NCBI GenBank assembly: GCA_900540455.1 | Contig: UQGD01000056.1 | Coordinates: 1-7,900 of the forward strand | Direction of reading: 5' to 3' | DNA: 7,900 bases | Origin: an uncultured Faecalibacterium sp. | GTDB taxonomy: Bacteria > Bacillota > Clostridia > Oscillospirales > Ruminococcaceae | Shown: positions 1-6,266 of the stretch, in pieces | Numbering within the stretch: position 1 is the stretch's first letter | Layout: every line of letters starts with the position of its first letter | Made by a program: the position numbers and the translations under genes | The notes under the pieces: generated by a model | Databases searched by the model: none | What the model saw: the letters and a program-made list of their open reading frames with translations, nothing else | What the model was told of the DNA's origin: nothing

Positions 1-5
1 CTTCT

Positions 6-19
6 GCCGTTGACCGGTG
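6..19 (+). repeat. 14-base motif, left copy of an inverted pair
   Basis: GCCGTTGACCGGTG is present here and, as its exact reverse complement, at 7822-7835. Similarity extends weakly on both sides: both copies have CTTCT just before the motif, and GGA then GAA after it, with small differences. The core contains the palindrome ACCGGT. No gene overlaps it convincingly. It may be the end of a dispersed intergenic element, but two copies cannot establish that. Confidence 0.5.
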
Positions 20-38
20 TGGACGAAACTTGCTGGTT

Positions 39-140
39 CTGCCAAGGGCTCTCCCTTCGGGAGAGCTGTCGCCGCAGGCGACTGAGAGGGTTCGTCCCGA
101 AAGCTCCCTCTTCCGCCAGGCGACTGAGAGGGTTCGTCCC
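39..140 (+). repeat. Composite palindromic intergenic repeat, one full unit and one partial unit
   Basis: The first unit holds two adjacent perfect hairpins. One has an 8-bp stem, GCTCTCCC (48-55) pairing with GGGAGAGC (59-66) around loop TTC. The other is GTCGCC (68-73) pairing with GGCGAC (77-82) around loop GCA. A 24-base tail (75-98) is then repeated exactly at 117-140, a 42-base offset. The second unit keeps the tail but has lost the regular hairpins; its CCCTCT (106-111) can pair with AGAGGG (127-132). Another copy of the beginning of the unit (CTGCCAA plus a CTCCC/GGGAG hairpin) runs off the right end of the window at 7874-7900. This looks like a dispersed REP/MITE-like family. I recall similar elements in Faecalibacterium-type genomes but cannot verify that here. 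Confidence 0.7.
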
Positions 141-176
141 CAAACACAAAAACCGGCCCGTGCAAATGCACGGGCC
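141..176 (-). terminator. Rho-independent terminator of the polysaccharide operon
   Basis: A perfect 10-bp GC-rich stem is formed by GGCCCGTGCA (155-164) and TGCACGGGCC (167-176); the real loop is probably 4 bases. Reading the minus strand, the stem is followed by GGTTTTTGTGTTTG (154 down to 141), a U-rich tail. It lies about 75 bases past the stop codon of the last gene of the leftward operon (DUF5662), which fits its role as that operon's terminator. The plus-strand side has no comparable U-tract. Confidence 0.75.
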
Positions 177-194
177 AAATAAGAAGCTTTTTGC

Positions 195-218
195 CCCGCT
201 TTTTCTCGAAAAAGCGGG
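195..218. other. Strong symmetric hairpin between the DUF5662 gene and the terminator
   Basis: CCCGCTTTTT (195-204) and AAAAAGCGGG (209-218) form a perfect 10-bp stem with a CTCG loop. It starts 33 bases after the DUF5662 stop codon. Neither strand has a good U-tract after it, so it is not a textbook terminator. It may protect the 3' end of the operon message or act together with the hairpin at 155-176. Confidence 0.5.
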
Positions 219-250
219 AATCTCCCGTATAAATCGCAGAAATTCTCCTG

Positions 251-787
251 TTAGTAATCCGTTTCGCAGCCCAGCAGCGCACGAATGTAAGCAAACGTCC
301 GCTGGCGGCCCTTATCCCGGACCATTTTCAGCAGCTTTTCCAGCAGCGCGCGGGTCTCCGGGTGAAGGATATAATGATCCTTGCTGCGCTCGTAATACTC
401 CCAGGCAGCGGCATCGGTATACCGGTCTCCCAAGTAGACCTGACTAGCGGCCACCCGGTCACAGACCATCTCGCAGACATACCGCAGGGGGATCTTCATC
501 CCCACCATGCCCTGCTTGGTATTGCCGTAATCGATCCAATATTCCAGGTGATGCTTATTGCGCCCCTTATGATGCAGCCAAGCCGAGGTATACCCCCGGG
601 CCTGCCGTTCTGCTTCATTGGGGCTGTGGTCCCCCTGGTAATAGATGCAGCCGGGGATAAACTCCGTCGGGCTGTACTTGCTCAGGTCATGTGCCAGACC
701 CTGTGCATACAGCCCACATTCAAAGCAGTACCGCATCACCAGCATCTTATGCCGGGTAATGGTCTCGAAATGCCCCTGAATGTTCAT
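251..787 (-). CDS. DUF5662 family protein
   Basis: A 178-residue, probably cytoplasmic protein; no signal peptide or membrane segment is visible. I recognise it as the DUF5662 family, whose function is not established. The sequence is rich in residues that could bind metal: His13, the motif HDLSKYS (33-39), HHKGRNKHH (72-80) and Cys109-Asp110. This arrangement resembles a helical HD-type hydrolase fold, but that is inference from motif appearance only. The start is well supported: AAGGGAGG (795-802) lies 7 bases upstream of the ATG, and the ATG shares one base with the TAA stop of the glycosyltransferase gene (TAATG), implying translational coupling. It is the last gene of the polysaccharide operon, followed by two hairpins. 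Such placement could mean a glycan-related job or simple hitch-hiking. Confidence 0.85.
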   Translation of the reverse strand: MNIQGHFETITRHKMLVMRYCFECGLYAQGLAHDLSKYSPTEFIPGCIYYQGDHSPNEAERQARGYTSAWLHHKGRNKHHLEYWIDYGNTKQGMVGMKIPLRYVCEMVCDRVAASQVYLGDRYTDAAAWEYYERSKDHYILHPETRALLEKLLKMVRDKGRQRTFAYIRALLGCETDY

Positions 788-2682
788 TACAGCGCCTCCC
801 TTTTCTGGCTGGCCGGCGGCGGGAACACCTCCACCCGGCCCTGTTTCAGGCCCCGGAGATCATCGCTTTCCGAAAAATCCTCCCGGTCATGGGTCAGGTT
901 CGGGTTATAGTAGGGGTCGGCCAGCAGCCCCTGCTTGCCCCCGTGCAGCGCATACAGCCGCTGCTGTTCCGCCGCAAACCGTGCCGCCTTGACCGGGTCT
1001 TTTTCGTCGTCTCCGCGGCTCTTGCTCTCGTGATGATAGAGCTGCGCATAGGGTGTCCAGATGATCCGCTCGCCGCTGTCCCGCACCCGCAGGCAGAAAT
1101 CCACATCGTTAAAGGCCACCGCAAACGCCTCGTCCAGGCCGCCCAGCGCATCCCACACGTCGGCACGGACCAGCAGGCAGGCCCCGGTCACAGCGGACAG
1201 ATCCTGCACCGTGCCTGCACGGAACATATAGCCCCCGCTGCCCCGGCGCTTATACTTATGGCTGTGGCCTGCATAGCCCCCCAGTCCGGTGATGACACCG
1301 GCGTGCTGGATGGTATCGTCCGGGTAGTAGAGCATTGCGCCGGCTGCCGCCGCCCCATCCGGGCGGGCACACTGGCGCAGCAGCTCGGTGAGCCAATCCC
1401 CGTTGATGACCTCCACGTCATTGTTCAGCAGCAGCAGGTACTCTCCGTCTGCAAACTGACGTCCATAATTGTTGATGGCAGAAAAGTTGAACCCCTGCCC
1501 CGGCCACTGCACCACCTGCAGACCATCGTAGCGGTTCTGTGCCTTTTTGTAATACGCAAAGGTCTCCGGGTCGGTGGAGTTGTTCTCGATCACGATGACC
1601 TGGAAATGCTCCCACTGGGTCTTGGTCCACAGGCTGTGCAGACACTGCTCCAGCTCTGCGGTATGGTCCTTATTGGGGATCAGGATGCTGACCTTGGGGC
1701 TGCCCTGGATCTCCCACTTTACCCGGTAGGTGCTGGGGTACAGGCCATCCTCCACCGTGCCCCGACCGCCGGTGCGGGCCAGGTGATCTGCCAGGGCTTT
1801 TTTGGCTCCGTTAGCCACATAGGGTTTAGCATCGGCCCCGCCAGAGGTGGACCCGGCATGGACCCGCCAATAATACAGCACCTGGGGCACATGGGCTGCG
1901 CCGCCGGTGCGCTGCGCCAGCCGCAGGAACAGGTCATGGTCCTGGCTGCCGTCGCACTCTGGCCGCTCGCCGCCCAGCTCCTGATACAAACTGCGGCGGA
2001 ACACCGCCAGATGACAGATGTAATTGCAGCACAGCAGGTAATCCGGGGCATAGTCCGGCTTAAAGTGGGCCGCCCGGGGGCGGCGGATGCTCTTTTCAAA
2101 CAGAGCTTCGTCGCTGTACAAAAAATCGTCCGCAAGGCCCTGCTGGCGCAGCTGCAAAATGGCCTTGCCCATCGTGTACATAGCATGGGGGGCCAGGATG
2201 TCGTCGTGGTCTGCCAGCGCCAGGTAATCCCCTTCGGCCAGGGCGGCAGCGGCGTTGGTATTGGCGGCAATGCCTTGATTTTCGATCTTTTTGTATACAA
2301 TGCGTTGATTCTTTGCCTGATATTCCCGCACGATGACCCCCACCTCGGCATGGTCCGGGTCGGAGGCATCTGCCAGCACCAGCTGCCCATTGGGGGCGGT
2401 CTGATTCACAAAGGAGTCCAAAAACTCCCGCAGGTATTTTTCCGGCGTATTATACAGCGGCGTCAGGATGCTGATGGACGGCAGCCCGCCGGGGGCTGCG
2501 GCACACTCCGCCCGCTGGGCCTGCAGCACCTTTTTTGTGGGCAGATACCGGGCCCGCTTGCCGAAAAACCGGCGGCGCACAAAGCCTGCGCCCCGCACCA
2601 GCATCGTGCCCAGACCCTCGTCCCGGGTCAGCTGCACGGCATAGCCCGCCAGGTCCTTCACACGTCTCATTCTCTGGTCCAT
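787..2682 (-). CDS. Tandem-domain family 2 glycosyltransferase (surface polysaccharide assembly)
   Basis: A 631-residue protein with two GT-A/GT2 catalytic domains. Domain 1 (about 68-280) starts with SISILTPLYNTP, has the nucleotide/metal motif DHDD (158-161) and an acceptor-side acidic motif QDHDLFLR (247-254). Domain 2 (about 328-555) starts with VSILIPNKDH, has NNDVE (420-424) as its DXD-type motif and FNDVDFCLR (524-532), followed by a His-His pair (550-551). Both domains keep their key acidic residues, so both may be active, perhaps adding two different sugars or alternating linkages. No transmembrane segment is apparent, so it probably works on the inner membrane face on a lipid-linked glycan. 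Substrates cannot be read from sequence; rhamnose is a candidate because rfbC is in the same operon. The ATG is 2 bases after the ATPase stop, with GGGGTGA as ribosome site at 2692-2698. Residues 1-65 and the tail beyond about 590 lie outside the recognised domains. Confidence 0.9.
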   Translation of the reverse strand: MDQRMRRVKDLAGYAVQLTRDEGLGTMLVRGAGFVRRRFFGKRARYLPTKKVLQAQRAECAAAPGGLPSISILTPLYNTPEKYLREFLDSFVNQTAPNGQLVLADASDPDHAEVGVIVREYQAKNQRIVYKKIENQGIAANTNAAAALAEGDYLALADHDDILAPHAMYTMGKAILQLRQQGLADDFLYSDEALFEKSIRRPRAAHFKPDYAPDYLLCCNYICHLAVFRRSLYQELGGERPECDGSQDHDLFLRLAQRTGGAAHVPQVLYYWRVHAGSTSGGADAKPYVANGAKKALADHLARTGGRGTVEDGLYPSTYRVKWEIQGSPKVSILIPNKDHTAELEQCLHSLWTKTQWEHFQVIVIENNSTDPETFAYYKKAQNRYDGLQVVQWPGQGFNFSAINNYGRQFADGEYLLLLNNDVEVINGDWLTELLRQCARPDGAAAAGAMLYYPDDTIQHAGVITGLGGYAGHSHKYKRRGSGGYMFRAGTVQDLSAVTGACLLVRADVWDALGGLDEAFAVAFNDVDFCLRVRDSGERIIWTPYAQLYHHESKSRGDDEKDPVKAARFAAEQQRLYALHGGKQGLLADPYYNPNLTHDREDFSESDDLRGLKQGRVEVFPPPASQKREAL

Positions 2683-2684
2683 GG

Positions 2685-3428
2685 TCAGACTTCACCCCGC
2701 TGCACGGCCTTGTATGCTGCGCAGACCGTAGCTGTATCCCCGTCCATCTTCAGGTGTCCATGGCTCAGCCAGGCCACCTTGCTGCACATCCGCTCGATCT
2801 GCTCAATGGAATGGGACACCAGGATCACCGTAGTGCCCCCGGCCATCAGCTCCTGCATCCGTTTTTCGCACTTCTGCTGGAACAAGAAATCGCCCACCGA
2901 CAGCACCTCGTCCGCGATCAGGATATCGGGTTTGGTGATGGTGGCAATGGCAAAGCCGATGCGGGCCACCATGCCGGAGGAATAGTTCTTCAGCGGCACA
3001 TCCAGAAAATCCTGCAGCTCGCTGAACTCCACGATCTCGTCAAACTTCTCGTCCAGATACTTGGGGGAGAAGCCCAGCACCGTGCCGTTGAGGTAGATGT
3101 TCTCCCGGGCAGTCAGGTCCATATCAAAGCCTGCACCCAGCTCGATCAGGGGGGCAATGGTGCCCCCCACAGTCACCCGGCCCTTGGTGGGCTTGTACAC
3201 CCCTGCAATGGTCTTGAGCAGGGTGGATTTGCCCGAGCCGTTCAGCCCCACCAGGCCGTAAAAATCTCCGGGCATGATCTGCAGGCTCACGTCCCGCAGC
3301 GCATAGAATTCGTCGTACTTCAGCCGTCCCTGCACCATGGCCAGCAGGTATTCCTTGAGGCTCTCGTGCTTTTCGGTCGAGAGGTTGAAGCACATGGACA
3401 CGTTGTCCACCTTGATGATCGGCTCCAT
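2685..3428 (-). CDS. Polysaccharide ABC exporter ATP-binding protein (Wzt/TagH/RgpD type)
   Basis: A 247-residue ATPase that energises export of a lipid-linked polysaccharide through the neighbouring permease. Visible motifs in order: Walker A GLNGSGKST (61-69), ABC signature YSSGM (149-153), Walker B ILIADE (169-174) and the switch His (SHS, H206). The N-terminal stretch before YALRDVSL, with its STEKHESLKEYL segment, is typical of the O-antigen, teichoic acid and rhamnan exporter subgroup. The protein ends soon after the ATPase domain. It therefore lacks the C-terminal carbohydrate-binding domain that Wzt proteins use to recognise a capped chain end, so export probably does not need such a cap. 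The frame stays open 55 codons further upstream, but that extension lies over the permease gene and has no family similarity. The ATG at 3428 follows an excellent AGGAGGGG site (3433-3440), and the permease stop is 11 bases upstream. Confidence 0.93.
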   Translation of the reverse strand: MEPIIKVDNVSMCFNLSTEKHESLKEYLLAMVQGRLKYDEFYALRDVSLQIMPGDFYGLVGLNGSGKSTLLKTIAGVYKPTKGRVTVGGTIAPLIELGAGFDMDLTARENIYLNGTVLGFSPKYLDEKFDEIVEFSELQDFLDVPLKNYSSGMVARIGFAIATITKPDILIADEVLSVGDFLFQQKCEKRMQELMAGGTTVILVSHSIEQIERMCSKVAWLSHGHLKMDGDTATVCAAYKAVQRGEV

Positions 3429-3432
3429 AGTT

Positions 3433-3440
3433 CCCCTCCT
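3433..3440 (-). promoter_or_regulatory. Ribosome binding site fixing the ATPase start
   Basis: AGGAGGGG on the minus strand lies 4 bases upstream of the ATG whose last base in plus coordinates is 3426. It overlaps the first base of the permease TAA stop. It supports the 247-residue ATPase over the longer open frame starting at 3593. Confidence 0.8.
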
Positions 3441-4261
3441 TAAATGTGCAGCACAAAGCGGTCCTGCATCCTGCGGAACAGGTACACACCTACCGCCATC
3501 GACACCACTGCGCAGCCGCCGCAGACCAGGATCATATTCCCGTCCAGGGGGATGCCCCACATCAATGTGCGGCGGAAACCGGTGATATACCAATAGATCG
3601 GATTCAGCGCAATGATCTGCTGCATATTGAAGCCGCCCAGCATAAAGGTCATCTGGGCGGGGTCGTAAAAGATAGCCGAGAAATACAAAAGCGCCGTGAT
3701 GAACACGCTCCAGATATGCATGATATCCCGGAAGAACACCGTAGCGGCCGCCAAAAACAGGCCCACGCCCAGACTAAAGAAGAACAGGGTGATCAGCGGA
3801 TACAGCGCCTGGATGATGGTCAGGTGGAAGGGGCTGCCGGTAAACAGCATTACCAGCACCAGCGCCACAAAGCTGAATACACAGTTGACCATAGCAAAAC
3901 AGCATTTCTCCAGCGGGAAGATATACTTGGGGATATAGACCTTTTTCAGCAGCGGAGCCGCCCCCAGCACACTGCTCATGCTGGCAGAGGTAGCCTCGTT
4001 GAAAAAGTTGAACAGCAGCTGTCCGCACATCAAAAAGACGGGGAAATTGTCGATGCCGCTGCCCCGCATATCCATCAGACTGCTGAACACAGCCCAGTAC
4101 ACCAGGCACATCAGCAGCGGGTTCAGCACGCTCCACACCACGCCCAGCACACTGCGGCGGTATTTCAGCTTAAAATCCCGGCTTACCAGGTTCCACAAAA
4201 GATACCGGTAATGCCAGAAGCCTTTCAGCATCCCTTTCCATTTTGCCACACAGTTCACCAC
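3440..4261 (-). CDS. Polysaccharide ABC exporter permease (ABC-2 type, Wzm/TagG/RgpC family)
   Basis: A 273-residue integral membrane protein that forms the channel for polysaccharide export with the ATPase encoded next. The family hallmark near the N-terminus is clear: WNLVSRDFKLKYRRSVLG (23-40), the amphipathic coupling region, then WSVLNPLL. About six membrane segments are visible: near 38-62, 73-93, 120-141, 148-172, 183-199 and 243-263. The motif ALNPIYWYITGFR (218-230) before the last segment is also typical. The start is uncertain. There is no ATG near the 5' end; two consecutive GTG codons (4261 and 4258) are available, the second giving a GTGA overlap with the rfbC stop codon, a common form of translational coupling. 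An in-frame ATG at 4231 would give 263 residues and still keep the family core. No strong ribosome site favours any of these. Confidence 0.92.
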   Translation of the reverse strand: MVNCVAKWKGMLKGFWHYRYLLWNLVSRDFKLKYRRSVLGVVWSVLNPLLMCLVYWAVFSSLMDMRGSGIDNFPVFLMCGQLLFNFFNEATSASMSSVLGAAPLLKKVYIPKYIFPLEKCCFAMVNCVFSFVALVLVMLFTGSPFHLTIIQALYPLITLFFFSLGVGLFLAAATVFFRDIMHIWSVFITALLYFSAIFYDPAQMTFMLGGFNMQQIIALNPIYWYITGFRRTLMWGIPLDGNMILVCGGCAVVSMAVGVYLFRRMQDRFVLHI

Positions 4262-4821
4262 TTTTCAAAATACTCAAACTTCTGCTCGGCAAAGGGGGTA
4301 TGCATCTTATCCTTTGCGCTGGTCTTGTGGGGGCAGCCGCAGTCCGGCCACTGCACATTGACGGTGGGGTCATCGTAGGGGATGCCGCCCTCGCTGGTGG
4401 GGTCATAGACATCGGTGCACTTGTAGCAGAACTCTGCATCATCACTCAGCACCAAAAAGCCATGGGCAAAGCCCTCCGGGATATAGAACATCTTTTTGTT
4501 CTGCTCCGACAGGGTCACACCCACCCACTTACCAAAGGTAGCGCTGTGGGGGCGGCAGTCCACGGCCACATCAAAGACCTCGCCCTTGGTCACCCGCACC
4601 AGCTTGCCCTGGGTATGCTCTTTCTGGAAGTGCAGCCCCCGCAGCACGCCCCGGCTGGAGCGGCTCTGGTTGTCCTGCACGAACTCCCGGTCGATGCCTG
4701 CCGCTGCGAACTGGTCCTTCTGGTAGGTCTCCATAAAGTAGCCGCGCTCATCCCCGAACACCTGCGGCTCAATGATCACCACGCCGGGGATCTCGGTCTG
4801 CGTAAACGTAAATTTGCCCAT
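4255..4821 (-). CDS. rfbC: dTDP-4-dehydrorhamnose 3,5-epimerase
   Basis: RmlC/RfbC converts dTDP-4-keto-6-deoxyglucose to dTDP-4-keto-L-rhamnose, the third step of dTDP-L-rhamnose synthesis, in the cytoplasm. The 188-residue length matches the family. Diagnostic motifs of this cupin-fold enzyme: EPQVFGDERGYF (18-29), GVLRGLHFQ (58-66) with the catalytic-base His64, GKLVRV with Lys73, IPEGFAHGF (114-122), and FCYKCTDVYDP (131-141) containing the tyrosines of the active-site region. Asp171 near the C-terminus could be the Asp partner of the catalytic His. The ATG is preceded by AGAGGAAGG (4831-4839) at 9 bases. It is the first gene of the polysaccharide operon and overlaps the permease start. 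The other rhamnose genes (rfbA, rfbB, rfbD) are not in this window and must lie elsewhere if the pathway is complete. Confidence 0.95.
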   Translation of the reverse strand: MGKFTFTQTEIPGVVIIEPQVFGDERGYFMETYQKDQFAAAGIDREFVQDNQSRSSRGVLRGLHFQKEHTQGKLVRVTKGEVFDVAVDCRPHSATFGKWVGVTLSEQNKKMFYIPEGFAHGFLVLSDDAEFCYKCTDVYDPTSEGGIPYDDPTVNVQWPDCGCPHKTSAKDKMHTPFAEQKFEYFEKW

Positions 4822-4853
4822 GGTAAAATACCTTCCTCTCTGATCTCAATGTC

Positions 4854-4859
4854 TTTATA
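4854..4859 (-). promoter_or_regulatory. Possible -10 box for the rfbC-led operon
   Basis: TATAAA on the minus strand, one mismatch from TATAAT, lies about 33 bases upstream of the rfbC ATG in the AT-richest part of the 73-base gap. The hexamer 17 bases further upstream is GCAACG, a poor -35. It is either a weak or activated promoter, or chance, in which case the operon depends on read-through from the carboxypeptidase gene. Confidence 0.25.
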
Positions 4860-4887
4860 GGTTTGTATTCCGAAAGCGTTGCTGCAT

Positions 4888-4907
4888 CCGGCGGTCAGTG
4901 CCGCCGG
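4888..4907 (-). other. GC-rich hairpin spanning the carboxypeptidase stop codon
   Basis: CCGGCGG (4888-4894) pairs perfectly with CCGCCGG (4901-4907). The 6-base loop contains the TGA stop (4895-4897) of the carboxypeptidase gene. A second perfect 7-bp stem, CCCGGCC/GGCCGGG (4912-4918 with 4923-4929), lies just inside the coding end. No U-tract follows on the minus strand, so intrinsic termination here is doubtful. An RNA-stability or processing role is possible. Confidence 0.4.
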
Positions 4908-6199
4908 CGGTCCCGGCCCCGAGGCCGGGCTTTGACCCGCAGCCACAAAGCGGCTGCGCCGACTGCTGCCAGCAGTCCGGTCCCCAGCACGCCCCAGGGG
5001 AAACCCCGGGGCAGCAGGTCCTTGTTGGTCAGCAGCTCGGTGCCAACATTCTGCGCCAGCAGCTCCTCCAGCCCCTGGATCTTGGCAGGCAGGCGGATAC
5101 TGGCGGTCTGCTGCGCTGTGCCCCCCTGCACGGTGTATACTGCCGTGACCTCAGGCGGTGCGCCCAGCAGATAGCGTGCGGGAAGCTCCAGCTCCACTGT
5201 CACATCCTGGGCTGTCAGGCCCGGTGCCAGCAGCAGCTGCACCCCCGGCGAGAGGACCGTGACCTCTCCCAGCGGGCCGCCGCCGCCAGCCGCCGTCAGC
5301 TGTGCGCTGGCGGCACCTTCCGCCAGGGGCGTATAGCCGGTCCAGGTAGAAAAGGCGTAATCCAACAGCGCCTTTACATCCCGGTATTTATCGGGTTTCA
5401 GCTGGCTTTCCATCGTAACGCAGATCAGCCGCACTCCGTTCTGCTCTGCCAGGCAGACATAGCTGTAACGGGCAATGTTGGTGTAGCCGATCTTGGAGCC
5501 CTGGATGGAGGGCACCGAGTACCGGCTGGAACCGATGCGCATGGCGTCCTGCTGCGAAAAATAGCGGGTCACCGGCTGGATGTTGGTAGGCTCCATCGTA
5601 TACATTTCCCGCCGGGTGAACACGGTCTCGAACCCCGGCTGGGTCAACGCCCAGCGCAGGATCTGCGCCATATCATAGCAGCTGGTATAGTGGTCGTCGG
5701 CACTGATGCCGTGGGGGTTGGCAAAATGGGTATTCTTCAGGCCCAGTTTTTCGACCTGTGCGTTCATCTCTGCCACGCCCCCGGCGATGGTGCCGCCGCC
5801 GAAATACTCAGCCAGCAGGTTGGCGCCATCGTTGGCGCTGGCCATCATGGTGGCATACAGCGCATCGGTCAGGGGCACCTGCTCCCCCACCTGCAGCGCA
5901 ATGTGGCTGGAGTCGGTGCCAGCCAGAGAATACACATCCTCATGACTTACTGTCAGGGATACGTCCTCCCACTGACCCTGTGCCTGCTGGCAGGCCAGCC
6001 CCAGGGTCATCACCTTGGTAATAGAGGCCGGGTGCAGGCGTTTGTTCATGTTTTGCTGCGCCAGCACCAAACCAGTGTCTGCATCCATAATGCAGTAGGC
6101 TGTAGTGGCCGACAGTGCCGGCCCGGCTGCTGCCGCACCCGGCAGCAGCACCAGCAGCAGAACCAGTGCGATGCACAGCGCCGCCAATCGTTTGTTCAT
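4895..6199 (-). CDS. D-alanyl-D-alanine carboxypeptidase (DacF/PBP5 family, peptidase S11)
   Basis: A low-molecular-weight penicillin-binding protein that would trim the terminal D-Ala from peptidoglycan pentapeptides outside the membrane; 434 residues. Residues 1-25 form a signal peptide (positive MNKR, long Leu/Val/Ala core, AAAA before the likely cleavage site). The catalytic domain (about 30-285) shows SITK (59-62, with nucleophile Ser59 and Lys62) and SAN (121-123). The third motif reads KIG (236-238, in GSKIGYT) where the family has KTG; the Thr hydroxyl normally contacts the substrate carboxylate. A PBP5-like beta domain follows (about 290-385). The C-terminus is a true membrane helix (about 402-421) followed by a very basic tail rich in Arg, rather than the amphipathic anchor of E. 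coli PBP5. The start has GGAG 11 bases upstream. It lies upstream of the polysaccharide operon on the same strand and is divergent from dpaA-dpaB. In B. subtilis dacF is a sporulation gene, but subfamily assignment here is uncertain. Confidence 0.93.
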   Translation of the reverse strand: MNKRLAALCIALVLLLVLLPGAAAAGPALSATTAYCIMDADTGLVLAQQNMNKRLHPASITKVMTLGLACQQAQGQWEDVSLTVSHEDVYSLAGTDSSHIALQVGEQVPLTDALYATMMASANDGANLLAEYFGGGTIAGGVAEMNAQVEKLGLKNTHFANPHGISADDHYTSCYDMAQILRWALTQPGFETVFTRREMYTMEPTNIQPVTRYFSQQDAMRIGSSRYSVPSIQGSKIGYTNIARYSYVCLAEQNGVRLICVTMESQLKPDKYRDVKALLDYAFSTWTGYTPLAEGAASAQLTAAGGGGPLGEVTVLSPGVQLLLAPGLTAQDVTVELELPARYLLGAPPEVTAVYTVQGGTAQQTASIRLPAKIQGLEELLAQNVGTELLTNKDLLPRGFPWGVLGTGLLAAVGAAALWLRVKARPRGRDRRRH

Positions 6200-6266
6200 C
6201 GGGGTAGTTTCTCCATCTCTTGCTCATTTCTTGCACAGACCCGAAAGCTCCGCACATTTAAACAAT

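Noticed and set aside
39..140. CRISPR-like repeat pattern
   Set aside because: There are only one and a half units at a 42-base offset, with no regular unique spacers and no cas genes. The structure is a palindromic interspersed repeat.
10..447. Plus-strand open frame at the left end
   Set aside because: It runs through the palindromic repeats, the terminator and the antisense of the DUF5662 gene, and has no ribosome site or family similarity.
889..2985. Very long plus-strand open frame (698 codons) opposite the glycosyltransferase and ATPase genes
   Set aside because: The minus strand here encodes unmistakable GT2 and ABC motifs. The plus frame has no recognisable family and is a product of high GC content and biased third positions.
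3429..3593. N-terminal extension of 55 codons on the ABC ATPase
   Set aside because: It overlaps the permease coding region, has no ABC family similarity, and the internal ATG at 3428 has a near-perfect ribosome site.
3446..4378. Plus-strand open frame opposite the permease gene
   Set aside because: The permease is supported by membrane segments and family motifs; the plus-strand translation is Gln/His-rich antisense.
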